Translations under genes and position numbers: made by a program
Assembly: GCA_040507985.1 (NCBI GenBank)
Contig: JBEVNR010000055.1
Location: forward strand, 1-55,930
Reading direction: 5' to 3'
From: JBEVNR01 sp040507985
Lineage (GTDB): Bacteria > Pseudomonadota > Alphaproteobacteria > Rickettsiales > UBA6187
DNA: 55,930 bases
Part shown: one piece after another, positions 1 to 8,317 of the stretch
Layout of the letters: the number at the start of each line of letters is the position of its first letter
Numbering within the stretch: position 1 is the first letter of the stretch
Notes under the pieces: generated by a model
Database searches by the model: none
What the model saw: only the letters and a program-made list of their open reading frames with translations
What the model was told of the DNA's origin: nothing

Positions 1-131
1 CCCATACTTTTTACTTGCATCTCAAAGAATGCGAGTTTAGGTTCAATTATTCCGACAATGAACTCGTCTCAATAGTTTTGGAAAAATACAAGAAATATAC
101 CAAGCGCTAGTCATGGCGCTAGTCTAGAGCC
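1..131 (+). mobile_element. Right end of an IS1595-like insertion sequence (cut by window edge)
   Basis: The window opens inside an insertion sequence. The transposase reading frame ends at 110. It is followed by two near-copies of a 12-bp unit (starting at 104 and 116, sharing GCGCTAGTC) and the sequence CTAGTCTAGAGCC ending at 131, which I take as the outer end of the terminal inverted repeat. The left end lies outside the window, so the inverted-repeat match and any target duplication cannot be tested. The element abuts a recombinase remnant and may have inserted into it. Confidence 0.55.
3..110 (+). CDS. IS1595-family transposase, C-terminal 35 residues (partial)
   Basis: An open frame enters from the window edge and stops with TAG at 108-110. 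The visible residues include FYLHLKECEFRFNY, the usual C-terminal signature of IS1595 (ISXO2-like DDE) transposases. The catalytic core lies outside the window, so whether the gene is intact is unknown. The family assignment rests on this short tail alone. Confidence 0.65.
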   Translation, partial: HTFYLHLKECEFRFNYSDNELVSIVLEKYKKYTKR

Positions 132-138
132 AAGGGAT

Positions 139-486
139 TTGCCGTTGCCGGACATTGCGGCGGCGGATAGAATCCGCCGGCTTTTCATTATTTTAGAAAG
201 AAAGGCAGCATTGGCCATAGAAGCCGCGCGCTTGGAGACGGAAATCAAGGAAATAGAAACCGTCTCCCACAAATTCGGCAAAAACCTTGTGTCGGCGGCA
301 AAACTGTTGTCGCTGGCTCCTAAAGTTTTTAAGGGTTCAAGTCAGGCGGTAAAATGCGATATTTTGAAGATCGCTTGCTTGAACCCTCTTTTGAACGAAG
401 GAGAGCCTTTATTTACGGCGGCTTCCCCTTTCAATTTGTTCTCGGAAAACCGAAGCGTCCCGAGTGGTGCGGGCGGAGGGACTTGA
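139..486 (+). pseudogene. C-terminal remnant of a large serine recombinase
   Basis: An open frame of about 115 codons has no convincing start of its own: it begins at a TTG, and the frame stays open upstream into the insertion-sequence end. The order of a short helical stretch (residues 10-45, ERKAALAIEAARLETEIKEI), a segment like the 'eKreil...v..n..l..g.l.f.l..PFnlf' tail, and PFNLFSEN near residue 98 fits the C-terminus of site-specific serine recombinases. The resolvase catalytic domain is absent. The last codons run into the 3' end of tRNA-Leu on the other strand, a typical integration target. I infer a decayed element whose integrase was cut by the neighbouring insertion sequence. The similarity is weak and from memory. 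Confidence 0.45.
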
Positions 487-549
487 ACCCACACGCCTTG
501 CGGCGCCAGAACCTAAATCTGGTGCGTCTGCCAATTTCGCCACGCCCGC
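465..549 (-). tRNA. tRNA-Leu (anticodon UAG)
   Basis: The minus strand folds into a class II tRNA. The acceptor stem is GCGGGCG paired with CGCCCGC. The anticodon stem-loop is CCAGA-TTTAGGT-TCTGG, giving anticodon TAG. There is a short variable arm, and the T arm has GGTTCAAGTCC. Discriminator A and an encoded CCA (465-467) complete the 85-nt gene. The 3' end faces the recombinase remnant. Confidence 0.95.
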
Positions 550-721
550 TTTAAAAAATGACATCTTTGCCCGCTAATTGTGACGGAGGATGTTTGCGCG
601 TTTTGCGCAGCAACGAACAATCCTTAACTTCAATGACGTATAAGCAGTCGTGAATTAAAAGGAATGCGAATTATATGAAGTATGTTTTTGATGTAAAGAG
701 CTATTATGACGTCATAGCCTG

Positions 722-2101
722 TTACAGCAATTCTTTTTTCGCGGAAAAAATCTGTTCGACGCGGCGCACCGAGGCGGCGTCGGTGACGACGGTAAGAAAG
801 TCGCCGGGCAGAATGACGGTTTCCTGCTCGGGAATCAATAAGCGTCCGCTGCGGCTAATAGCGACAAGGGAAACGCGTTCGGGCAGCACGACGTTATAAA
901 TATGCTTTCCGGCCACCGGCGACGAATCCGTGACTTCCACTTCCATAATTTCGACGTTACCCTTGCATAAAGAGCGGAGCGACAGCGCCTTGCCTTGGCG
1001 AATGTGCTGTAAAATCGACGAGACGGTAATTTCGCGCGGACTGATGATGACGTCGATGCCAAGATCGTTCATTAAATCCGCATAGGTAAGGGAATTATTG
1101 ACGATGGTAAGCACGCGGCCGCATCCCGAGCGCTTGGCGATCAGCGAAGAGAGAATGTTCACCTCGTCGTTATTCGTCACGGCCACGACCGTTTCGGTCA
1201 TATGGACGTTCGCTTCGCGCAAAATGGCGGGAGAAAGGGCGTCGCCGTTAATGACCGTCGAGCGATTGAGGCGCTCCGCGACGATTTTGGCGCGGCTCGC
1301 GTCGCTCTCTATCAGTTTTAAACGCACGTCGGGTTCGTATTGTTCGATATATTCGACTAACGACAGACCGATATTTCCCGCCCCGATAATCACCAGCGTG
1401 CGCGCCTCGCGCTCTTCGTGGCCGAACAATTCTATCGTTTCGTGAATGCGGTTGCGGTTGCACGCCACGTAGGCGACGTCGTCTTGTTGCAGCGTCGCGT
1501 TCTTATTTGGCAAAATAAATTTTTCGCCCCTCACCACTCCCAGCAGCGCCACGTCGGCGGCGTTGCATGCGGACTTCAGGCGCTGCATCTTATAGCCGAG
1601 CATCGGACAGTCGTATAAACAGCGAATGCCCAGCGCCTTAAGCGAATTGGCCGCCAGCGGTATGGTGTCGACGGCGCCGGGAACGTGCAGGCGCTCGACG
1701 ATGGTGCGCGCCACTTCTTGTTCGGGCGAAATAATATGGTCGATGGGAATGTGGTCGTGGCGGTAAAGATGCTGATATTCCGGCTTTAAATAGGCGGCGT
1801 TTCGGATGCGCGCGATTTTGGTCGGCACGTTATATAGCGAATGGGCCATTTGGCAGGCCGTCATGTTTACTTCGTCCGACCGCGTGACGGCAATAAGCGC
1901 GTCGGCGTTTTGCACGCCCACCTCTTCCAGCACTTCGGGGTGCGACGGAAAACCGACGTAAATGCGCACGTCAATATGTTCCGCCACCTCGCTGAGTATT
2001 TCTCCCGAAAAATCGACGAGGGTCACTTCGTGGTTTTCAAGCGACAATTGTTGCGCGATGGAGGAACCTACCCGACCGGCGCCGCATATAATGACTTTCA
2101 T
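722..2101 (-). CDS. trkA: Trk potassium uptake regulator TrkA
   Basis: The 459-residue protein is the cytoplasmic NAD(H)-binding gating subunit of the Trk potassium uptake system. It has the expected two RCK halves. The first opens at residue 1 with the Rossmann motif GAGRVGSSIAQQL, and the second begins near residue 228 with IIGAGNIGLSLVEYI. Each is followed by a TrkA-C-like segment; the last one, near residues 375-455, includes PVAGKHI and LPGDFLTVV. The length is normal for the family. The TrkH or TrkG membrane subunit is not in the window. The gene is single, read away from the ORFan at 2555. Confidence 0.95.
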   Translation of the reverse strand: MKVIICGAGRVGSSIAQQLSLENHEVTLVDFSGEILSEVAEHIDVRIYVGFPSHPEVLEEVGVQNADALIAVTRSDEVNMTACQMAHSLYNVPTKIARIRNAAYLKPEYQHLYRHDHIPIDHIISPEQEVARTIVERLHVPGAVDTIPLAANSLKALGIRCLYDCPMLGYKMQRLKSACNAADVALLGVVRGEKFILPNKNATLQQDDVAYVACNRNRIHETIELFGHEEREARTLVIIGAGNIGLSLVEYIEQYEPDVRLKLIESDASRAKIVAERLNRSTVINGDALSPAILREANVHMTETVVAVTNNDEVNILSSLIAKRSGCGRVLTIVNNSLTYADLMNDLGIDVIISPREITVSSILQHIRQGKALSLRSLCKGNVEIMEVEVTDSSPVAGKHIYNVVLPERVSLVAISRSGRLLIPEQETVILPGDFLTVVTDAASVRRVEQIFSAKKELL

Positions 2102-2554
2102 GAGGAAAAACCCAATGAAACGATTGTCCTCCGCTTTCTTACGCAGTGAGGGATGAGGGCACCATGCCGCAAGATTCGGCGCGGGTCAAGCGCTTCCGTC
2201 GCTCTTGCGAGTGAAAGACGTCAATCGTTGCTTATAAATTTGAAAATCAATAAACCATATACATCCTGCTTTTTAGTGTGCATGACGTCACAAAATTCGT
2301 TATTCCCACCTGCGCGGAAATGACAAAAATTGATATTTAAAACATAATTTATTAACTTGTTAATTTATTTTTTATCCTGGGGCAAAGATGGCGACGGGAC
2401 GAAAAAAATAACGAAAAATAAAATTATTATTGATAGTTTCCCGGGATTTTGGTACTCATGGCACATTCCTTACGATTTTTAGAGCGTTACCGCCACATCC
2501 GTCGTCTATATCTTCGCATCGATATTGCTCCATACCTTCCGCGTAACGGCAGCC
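2102..2554. other. Divergent intergenic region between trkA and an ORFan
   Basis: This stretch has no credible gene. It holds the promoters of two divergent genes, an AT-rich block at about 2330-2450, and a decayed palindrome at 2298-2324. The last 90 bases before the ATG at 2555 are pyrimidine-rich and contain no purine-rich ribosome-binding site. Confidence 0.5.
2298..2324. repeat. Degenerate copy of the 'CGTCATTCCCGCG' palindromic repeat
   Basis: The bases CGTTATTCCCACC-TGCGCGGAAATGAC resemble a decayed version of the dispersed hairpin CGTCATTCCCGCG...CGGGAATGAC. That hairpin forms the inner arms of the elements at 33505 and 55756. Several positions have diverged, so the call is tentative. 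Confidence 0.35.
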
Positions 2555-3205
2555 ATGGCAGAATCTAGCAAACAAGATTGCGATACAGTAGAAGTACTTA
2601 ATTCAACGCTTGGCATACATGACAATTCTGAGCCGGATCCGGCTAATGAATCTAGCAGCCAAGCTTCCTCGCCTATCCTTACGGAAGAAAGCGATAGCGA
2701 TGACGAAGAAGGTCTTATCCCGCAGCTCCGCACTACAGAAGACTCCGACTCGAATGGCGAAGCCGGAAAGCCAAAGGCAAGCGCCTCATCGAAAAAGAAA
2801 AAAAATCAGTTGGAACGGTTGGCGGAAAAACCTGGAAAATGGATGAACGATCCGGAAAATGCAGATTTTTCTACCTATGACCTCTGGGCAAGTCCGGGAC
2901 GAAACCCTAGGCCACATACGGAAAAAAAGCCTCGACATTTTGCGCGCTACCTACTTGCGTGCCTTCAGCGTCGATACCCGGGTTTTGCGGAAGAAAATAT
3001 AAATTCTGAGCAGTCTAACTTCGCTCGAGGAATATTGCTCAACCTGACGTTACGTGAAAGCCCGGAAAGACGCCTCAATTTTATTAAAAGGCATTGTTTC
3101 TGTTATGGATACAAGCAGTACGTACGTCTGAATAGAGCAGTTAATCCTCTATTCTTTGACGCAAGCAAAACCAAGAGCTGGCCAATACATTCATATTTGC
3201 TTTAA
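2555..3205 (+). CDS. Acidic low-complexity ORFan, 216 residues
   Basis: I do not recognise this protein. I chose the ATG at 2555 over an upstream TTG at 2525. Residues 30-70 are rich in Ser, Asp and Glu (for example EESDSDDEEG). A lysine cluster (SSKKKKNQ, about 78-85) follows. The C-terminal half (100-216) is basic and aromatic and may fold (KWMNDPENADFSTYDLW, RHFARYLLACLQRRYPGF). No signal peptide or membrane segment is visible. Base composition is more AT-rich than in trkA or tyrS. The acidic, Ser-rich, lysine-cluster composition is eukaryote-like, so a secreted host-directed protein is possible but unproven. Confidence 0.6.
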   Translation: MAESSKQDCDTVEVLNSTLGIHDNSEPDPANESSSQASSPILTEESDSDDEEGLIPQLRTTEDSDSNGEAGKPKASASSKKKKNQLERLAEKPGKWMNDPENADFSTYDLWASPGRNPRPHTEKKPRHFARYLLACLQRRYPGFAEENINSEQSNFARGILLNLTLRESPERRLNFIKRHCFCYGYKQYVRLNRAVNPLFFDASKTKSWPIHSYLL

Positions 3206-3340
3206 CCCAAGCAACCGCTCTTTTGCCTTCTTGTTTCGTTCGCGCTCTTTTACGTTCGTTGCTTTCACGTCACGAAGGCGTTGCGGCAGGCCGGCGACGT
3301 CTCTTAAAAAAAGTTTGGAGAAAATGTAGCCTTATTTCCC

Positions 3341-4594
3341 TCACTGCGTTACGACGAAGCAATGGCGCTTTTTTCCGACGGACAGGGGAATGCGACCGGA
3401 GGCGTCGGCAAAGGAGAGCGAGAGCAAGGCGTTTTCGTCTTCGACGCGCATTCCTCCCATTTTCACGCCGCCGCCCTTGATTTGCCGCCGCGCCTCGCCG
3501 CTGCCGGCGCATAGTCCCGACGCGGCCAGCGCCTTAAAGACGGGAACGGTTTCGATTTCCTCCTTGGCCACGCGCCACTCCGGCGCGCCTTCCGCCGGCG
3601 CATTGCCGCCCGCAAACAGCGCCGCCGCCGTCGCTTTGGCTTTTTCCGCTTCTTTGGGGCCGTGACAGAGGCGCGTCGCCTCGGTGGCCAGCAGAATTTT
3701 CGCGTCGTTGATCCTTGCGCCTCCTTCGCCGAGCGCGGCGTCTATGTCTTGTTCGGAAAGTTCCGTAAACAGCAACAAAAAGCGCCTCACGTCCCCGTCG
3801 TGCGCGTTGCGCCAATATTGCCAATAATCATAGGGAGAGCATAATTCCGCGTCGAGCCATACGGCGCCTTTTTCGGTTTTGCCCATTTTCTTGCCGTCGG
3901 CGGTCGTCAGCAATTCGGCGGTTAGCCCGTAAAGCGGTTCTCCGGCGCCGGCGGTCATGCGGCGGTGAAGTTCCACGCCGCACACGATGTTTCCCCATTG
4001 GTCCGATCCGCCCATCTGCATGCGGCATCCGTAACGATTATATAGCTCTACGAAATCGTAGGCTTGCAGCACCATGTAGTTAAATTCGAGAAAGCTGAGG
4101 CTTTGCTCGCGCTCCAAGCGCAACTTCACGCTATCGAAGGAGAGCATGCGATTCACCGAAAAATGGGAGCCGACGGCGCGCAATAATTCGATATATCCCA
4201 ATTTGTCAAGCCAATCCGCGTTGTCCACGAAAATAGGTTCGGGTGCGGGACGCAATATTTTCTTGACGACGCGCTCGATGCCGCGCTTGTTTTCCGCAAT
4301 CGCCTCGTCGGAAAGCATGCGACGCGCCTCCGTTTTGCCGGAAGGGTCGCCGATGCGCGTCGTTCCCCCGCCGATTAACACGATGGGCGTCACGCCCGCC
4401 GCCTGCATAAAACGCAGCGCCATAAGCTGCGTCAGGCTGCCCGCGTGCAGCGAGGGCGCGGTGCAGTCAAAGCCGATATAGACTTTCGCCCCCGGCGACG
4501 ATAAATATTCCTCCGCGCCTTGCTCGTCGGTGCATTGTTTCCAACATCCCCTTTCGCGCAAAAGACGGACGGGGTTAGTGCGCGTATTTTCCAT
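3341..4594 (-). CDS. tyrS: Tyrosyl-tRNA synthetase
   Basis: The 417-residue protein charges tRNA-Tyr. It is a class I synthetase of the bacterial TyrRS type. The HIGH-type signature reads SLHAGSL near residue 50. The KMSKS-type signature reads KKMGKTEKGA near residue 237, the usual TyrRS form. GGSDQWGNI lies between them. The C-terminus carries an S4-like RNA-binding domain (SGEARRQIKGGGV). The start is ATG 4594. The frame is open to 4657, but that would run through the terminator of the upstream phasin gene. No strong ribosome-binding site is visible. Confidence 0.95.
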   Translation of the reverse strand: MENTRTNPVRLLRERGCWKQCTDEQGAEEYLSSPGAKVYIGFDCTAPSLHAGSLTQLMALRFMQAAGVTPIVLIGGGTTRIGDPSGKTEARRMLSDEAIAENKRGIERVVKKILRPAPEPIFVDNADWLDKLGYIELLRAVGSHFSVNRMLSFDSVKLRLEREQSLSFLEFNYMVLQAYDFVELYNRYGCRMQMGGSDQWGNIVCGVELHRRMTAGAGEPLYGLTAELLTTADGKKMGKTEKGAVWLDAELCSPYDYWQYWRNAHDGDVRRFLLLFTELSEQDIDAALGEGGARINDAKILLATEATRLCHGPKEAEKAKATAAALFAGGNAPAEGAPEWRVAKEEIETVPVFKALAASGLCAGSGEARRQIKGGGVKMGGMRVEDENALLSLSFADASGRIPLSVGKKRHCFVVTQ

Positions 4595-4610
4595 AGATAA
4601 ACGCCGATTT

Positions 4611-4644
4611 AAAAAAGAAAGCCCGACTCCGCAGGGAGCCGGGC
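4611..4644 (-). terminator. Rho-independent terminator of the phasin gene
   Basis: On the minus strand, GCCCGGCTCC and GGAGTCGGGC (4621-4644) form a ten-pair stem with one G-U pair and a short loop. TTTCTTTTTT follows (4620-4611). It lies 28 bases beyond the stop of the phasin gene and before the tyrS start. Confidence 0.8.
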
Positions 4645-4672
4645 AAAAAAAGCTCAACCTAAAGCTATAGTC

Positions 4673-5236
4673 TTAGGCGGCTCTTTTTTTATTGGATTCG
4701 GAAGAAGGGTTGCTTCCGGTGGCCGCGTTTTGCGCTTGTTGCGCAGCCGTATTGAAGGCGCCGGCGGCGCGACGGCTCGCGCGATCGGCGGCTTCGGCGA
4801 CGTCGCTCAACGCTTCGGAGAAGCGGTTGTTTAAAATTTCGGCGACTTCGCAGTTTGACTTGCATACGATGTCGGCGACTTCGCGGCCGTTGGATACGGC
4901 GTTTTCGCAACATTGACGAGCGAAGCGAGCGTTTTGTTGAATCGCGTCCTGCGGATTGCGGCAGGCGGAAATTTCTTGCAGATAGCAGGAGCAGGCTTCG
5001 ACGAAGTGCTGCGCGAATTCCGCTTGGCGGCGCGCGACGGTTTGCGTCATGTCGGCGAAGGCGCGGGCGGCGTTAGAGGCGGCCTGATAGTTGCGGCGCG
5101 CGTTTTCGTAGCCTTGTTGCAAGGCGGCTCCGGGAGCGCATCCGAACGGATTGTTTTCCGGCGAATTAAAGGCGCAGGCGTTGGCCATGTCGGTATAGGC
5201 TTTAAAGAAAGGGGCGAAAGGGCTTTGGGCGGTCAT
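4673..5236 (-). CDS. Phasin family protein
   Basis: The 187-residue protein is rich in Ala, Gln and Asn and almost wholly helical. It follows the phasin pattern: an N-terminal FAPFFKAYTDMANAC, then heptad-like helices with AARAFADMTQTVARRQAEF and REVADIVCKSNCEVAEILNN, and a disordered Ala/Ser/Lys tail. Phasins coat polyhydroxyalkanoate granules, so storage polymer is likely. There are seven cysteines, which is unusual for a phasin. The start ATG 5236 has GGAG eight bases upstream. A terminator follows, so the gene is probably monocistronic. No PHA synthase is in the window. Confidence 0.75.
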   Translation of the reverse strand: MTAQSPFAPFFKAYTDMANACAFNSPENNPFGCAPGAALQQGYENARRNYQAASNAARAFADMTQTVARRQAEFAQHFVEACSCYLQEISACRNPQDAIQQNARFARQCCENAVSNGREVADIVCKSNCEVAEILNNRFSEALSDVAEAADRASRRAAGAFNTAAQQAQNAATGSNPSSESNKKRAA

Positions 5237-5406
5237 AACGTTCTCCGTTTTTGCGCGTTCATTTGGCGTGGCGACAGCGACGATGCGCTTTGCCGCCGTC
5301 TCGCTTAGTCCACCACCATAAAGGAGGAAAACCCGCCCGTCAATATTATTTTGCACTGCAAAAGAAATAATTGCATGAAAATTCCATATCGTTTTCAACC
5401 TTAAGT

Positions 5407-6510
5407 CTAGCGTCCGTGCTCTTCCGGTTTTCGGGATTGCTTGCGTAGATTCTCGGGATTGAGGGGATGATCGGAGCGCGAGCGATCGTATAGGCGCGTG
5501 TGGTCATTAATTTTGGTTGAATTAGTGGCATGCTTAAATTCTTCAGGAACGAACCTTGTTTCCTTTAGGCGTTGTTCCTTTTCTCTCCAATAAGGAAGGT
5601 GCGCATTAATCGCCTCCCTTTCTCGGGTGATTCGCTCCAAAAAAGACGACGTCGGTATGGGAGCGCGCGAGGTTTTTGGCGTTTCTTCGCCGCTTAACGC
5701 CATTTGTGCCTCGAATCTTGCGAACACGTCCTTTAAAGTAAGGGTTTTTTCGCCGGATTTCTTCGGAAGGGCGGGAGAGGAGAAATGATTGGGCGCGCTA
5801 TTTTGTTGCTTAGTCATGGGAAGCGAAGCTAAAAGTTGAGGATGCATTCCATTTATCATACCAAATCGATTTTTTCCGCCGCGCCTTTTCGGGAGTTCGT
5901 CCGAAATACAAATGCTCTCGCGCTCTCCCGACGGAGCCTCGGTTTCAGACTGCGTCTCTTGCGTTGTTGCCGAAGTGAGGGAGGGAGAGGGGGAGTGGGA
6001 CGATGAACGATGGGTGGAGACGTCGGACGGTTTTTGAACGTGCCGCAAATTGCTAGGTCCAAGCGGAGTTTTTTGCTTCGGCCTCATGTTCGTAAAAGGC
6101 AGCGCGACAAAGCTATTTAAGCCGCGTTGCGAGGGCGAAGCGGCGGAGTCCAAATAAAAAGGGTCGGTTGCGCTCAATCGCATAGGCGACGCGGGGGCGT
6201 TGCCTCGCCTGCCTGAAGATTCGTGAAAAACTTGCTGTATCTCATCAGCCCATCTATCCATCGAAGAATTGGAAGAGCGGCTGGAGGTGGGCGGCTTCCG
6301 TTGATCGCGGGGAAGGCCGTCAAAGATTTGCGCTAATTCCGCAACCCATCCATCCATTGAGGAACGTGCGGAAGGCGCTTTTTCGTTGTGTTTGGGCGGC
6401 GTTTCGGTTGCCATCCACGGCTTGGGAACGTGAGGAAGAGGCACTTCATCGTCGACGTCCGGCAAAAAAGGGCTAGGAGTATCGGGCATAGGAACGACGC
6501 GTGAACGCAT
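5407..6510 (-). CDS. Disordered ORFan with a duplicated SSMD-W motif, 367 residues
   Basis: I do not recognise this protein. It is rich in Pro, Ser, Arg and charged residues, with no signal peptide or membrane segment. One motif occurs twice near the N-terminus: SSMDGWVAELAQIF (50-63) and SSMDRWADEIQQVF (83-96), each probably a short amphipathic helix. The middle (130-230) is low-complexity. The C-terminal third is helical and charged (TLKDVFARFEAQMA; ERITREREAINAHL). Both motif copies contain W-x-x-E, a pattern known from some type III effectors, but it is too short to be diagnostic. The upstream region is very AT-rich. Confidence 0.6.
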   Translation of the reverse strand: MRSRVVPMPDTPSPFLPDVDDEVPLPHVPKPWMATETPPKHNEKAPSARSSMDGWVAELAQIFDGLPRDQRKPPTSSRSSNSSMDRWADEIQQVFHESSGRRGNAPASPMRLSATDPFYLDSAASPSQRGLNSFVALPFTNMRPKQKTPLGPSNLRHVQKPSDVSTHRSSSHSPSPSLTSATTQETQSETEAPSGERESICISDELPKRRGGKNRFGMINGMHPQLLASLPMTKQQNSAPNHFSSPALPKKSGEKTLTLKDVFARFEAQMALSGEETPKTSRAPIPTSSFLERITREREAINAHLPYWREKEQRLKETRFVPEEFKHATNSTKINDHTRLYDRSRSDHPLNPENLRKQSRKPEEHGR

Positions 6511-6667
6511 GAATGGTTTTTAATTACGTAAATTAATATAAATGTAATTCAACTTATTGGTAAAATTTTTATAAAAATATACAACTTATATAGTAATGCA
6601 TTTGTTGGATGTAGGGGATAATAATTAAAAAACTATTAACAAAAATGTAAAATTAGTAAAAATACGA

Positions 6668-6691
6668 CGAGAAAAACGTCGAATTTTCTCG
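6668..6691 (+). promoter_or_regulatory. Hairpin in the queC leader
   Basis: CGAGAAAA and TTTTCTCG form a perfect eight-base dyad with an eight-base loop, 54 bases before the queC ATG. It lacks the recognisable layout of a preQ1 riboswitch aptamer. Its role is unknown. Confidence 0.3.
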
Positions 6692-6745
6692 CCATCGCTC
6701 GCGATTCGGTGTAAAAGACAAGGCGAACAACGCAAGGTTTTTTTT

Positions 6746-7459
6746 ATGTCCTCGTCCCGGCGCGCCGTCTTGTTGCTTAGTGGGGGCCTCGACTCTTCCA
6801 CCGTGCTTGGGCATCTCGCCGCCGGCGGATACGAAGTCTACGCACTCTCCTTGAATTACGGCCAGCGCGACGCCTTCGAGTTGGAAAGCGCAAGGCGCGT
6901 CGTCGCCCATTACGCCGATTGCGTGAAGGAACATTCCGTGATGGCCTCCGGGTTGGGCGCGCTGGGCGGGTCGGCCTTGACCGATTTTTCCTTGTCCGTT
7001 CCCAAACGGAGGGAAATGGACATGGAAAGCGCCCCCATTAGCCTTAGCTACGTTCCCGCCCGCAACACGATATTTTTGTCATACGCCCTCGCCTTAGCGG
7101 AAACGCGCAAGGCTTACGATATTTTTATCGGCGCCAACCATATCGACTATAGCGGCTACCCGGATTGCCGACCCGAATATCTGGACGCGTTCGAGACGAT
7201 GGCCAACCTCGCCCTGGCCGACACGGTGGAAAATCGGGGGAAAATTCGCGTCATCGCCCCCTTGCTCCGGATGAATAAGGCGCAAATCGTTGAATACGGC
7301 ACGCGGCTGGGCGTTCCTTACGCATTGACGCATAGCTGCTATTCGCCTTACGCCACCGGCGCGCCTTGCGGCGAGTGCGATTCGTGCCTGCTGCGGCGAA
7401 AGGGGTTTGAAAAGGCGGGAATGGTCGATCCGCTGCATAAAATTCCGGAAACGGCATGA
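6746..7459 (+). CDS. queC: 7-cyano-7-deazaguanine synthase QueC
   Basis: The 237-residue enzyme converts 7-carboxy-7-deazaguanine to preQ0 in queuosine biosynthesis. The ATP-binding PP-loop is LLSGGLDSST (residues 11-20). The C-terminal zinc site is CYSPYATGAPCGECDSC, with four cysteines as in the family. ARNTIFLSYALALAE is the usual central block. AAGG lies upstream of ATG 6746 across a run of T. The stop overlaps the next gene by four bases (ATGA), so the two are translationally coupled. No other queuosine gene is nearby. Confidence 0.95.
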   Translation: MSSSRRAVLLLSGGLDSSTVLGHLAAGGYEVYALSLNYGQRDAFELESARRVVAHYADCVKEHSVMASGLGALGGSALTDFSLSVPKRREMDMESAPISLSYVPARNTIFLSYALALAETRKAYDIFIGANHIDYSGYPDCRPEYLDAFETMANLALADTVENRGKIRVIAPLLRMNKAQIVEYGTRLGVPYALTHSCYSPYATGAPCGECDSCLLRRKGFEKAGMVDPLHKIPETA

Positions 7460-8034
7460 GCGACGCCGTTTCCGCCAATGTGTTTCGGGTCTTTCCGTTA
7501 TTGACGGACGGAGTCGTGTCGCTTCGGAACATGCGCGAGGACGACGTGGTGGATTTTTTCGACTACCATGACCACCCGGACATGCGGCGCTTCATCACGG
7601 AAGAGTGTTTTCCCCATTCGTTTCGCCACGCCGCCGAAGAAATTCGCTATAATCGCGAATTATTTCGCTCGCGCCAAAGCGTCTATTGGGGGATTGCCGA
7701 TCCCTCCGGCGATAAGCTCATCGGATCGTGCGGATATAATTACTGGAACAAGCATCATCGCCGCGCCGAAATAAGCTATGATTTGGCCCGCGACTTATGG
7801 GGAAAGGGCTTGGCCTCGCGCGCGGTCGCGCTTGCCGTCGGATACGGATTCCGCCACATGCGCCTGCATCGGATTGAGGCGACCGTGCCGGCGGACAACC
7901 TTGCCTCCGTTGCGTTGCTCAAGCGGCTCGGTTTCGCGCAGGAGGGCGTGTTGCGCGATCAAAAAATTTTGGAAGGAAAATATCGCGACATGCTGATGAT
8001 GGCGCTGCTGTCCGACGAGGCGGCGATAAGGTAA
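7456..8034 (+). CDS. GNAT-family N-acetyltransferase, RimJ/RimL-like
   Basis: The 192-residue protein has the acetyl-CoA fold of the GNAT family. RDLWGKGLASRAVALAVGYG (about 109-128) is motif A, which binds the pyrophosphate of acetyl-CoA. RIEATVPADNLASVALLKRL follows, as in the RimJ/RimL group that acetylates N-termini of ribosomal proteins or small amines. The substrate cannot be told from sequence. The start codon overlaps the queC stop. An inverted-repeat element begins two bases after the stop. Confidence 0.8.
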   Translation: MSDAVSANVFRVFPLLTDGVVSLRNMREDDVVDFFDYHDHPDMRRFITEECFPHSFRHAAEEIRYNRELFRSRQSVYWGIADPSGDKLIGSCGYNYWNKHHRRAEISYDLARDLWGKGLASRAVALAVGYGFRHMRLHRIEATVPADNLASVALLKRLGFAQEGVLRDQKILEGKYRDMLMMALLSDEAAIR

Positions 8035-8035
8035 A

Positions 8036-8182
8036 TAGGACTTGCGCGAAACGTCGTCATTTTCATGCTCGAATCCTCACCCCCGCTTTCGCGGGGGCAG
8101 GCCTTCGCGTCTAGTACGCTGCGGTTCTGCGCGCGAAAATTTCTTAAAATCCCTAAGAAATACTCGTTTCGCGTAAATCCTA
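8036..8182 (+). repeat. Inverted-repeat element, family A, copy 3 (147 bp)
   Basis: The ends TAGGACTTGCGCGAAAC (8036-8052) and GTTTCGCGTAAATCCTA (8166-8182) are inverted repeats with 15 of 17 matches. An inner hairpin CCCCCGC/GCGGGGG lies at 8080-8097. Read in reverse, the centre matches the element at 28345 (GCGTACT, CGCGAAGGCCTG and the hairpin). It starts two bases after the acetyltransferase stop. No coding capacity is seen, so it looks like a miniature transposable element. Confidence 0.7.
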
Positions 8183-8317
8183 AAACATTCCGCATGTTTT
8201 CGTTAGTTTAGGTTTTATTACAAAACGTGTTTTATGTGTGGATAGATTTTCTAAACTTAGTTAGGATGTATAAGGCGAAACTATTTTCTATACGTAGCAT
8301 CGGAATATTTTGACGGT

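Noticed and set aside
4595..4657. A longer start for tyrosyl-tRNA synthetase
   Set aside because: The added codons are the upstream terminator stem read through. The family N-terminus fits ATG 4594.
6511..6745. A preQ1 riboswitch before queC
   Set aside because: Only a simple eight-base hairpin is present. The A-rich tail and pseudoknot layout of preQ1 aptamers are not seen.
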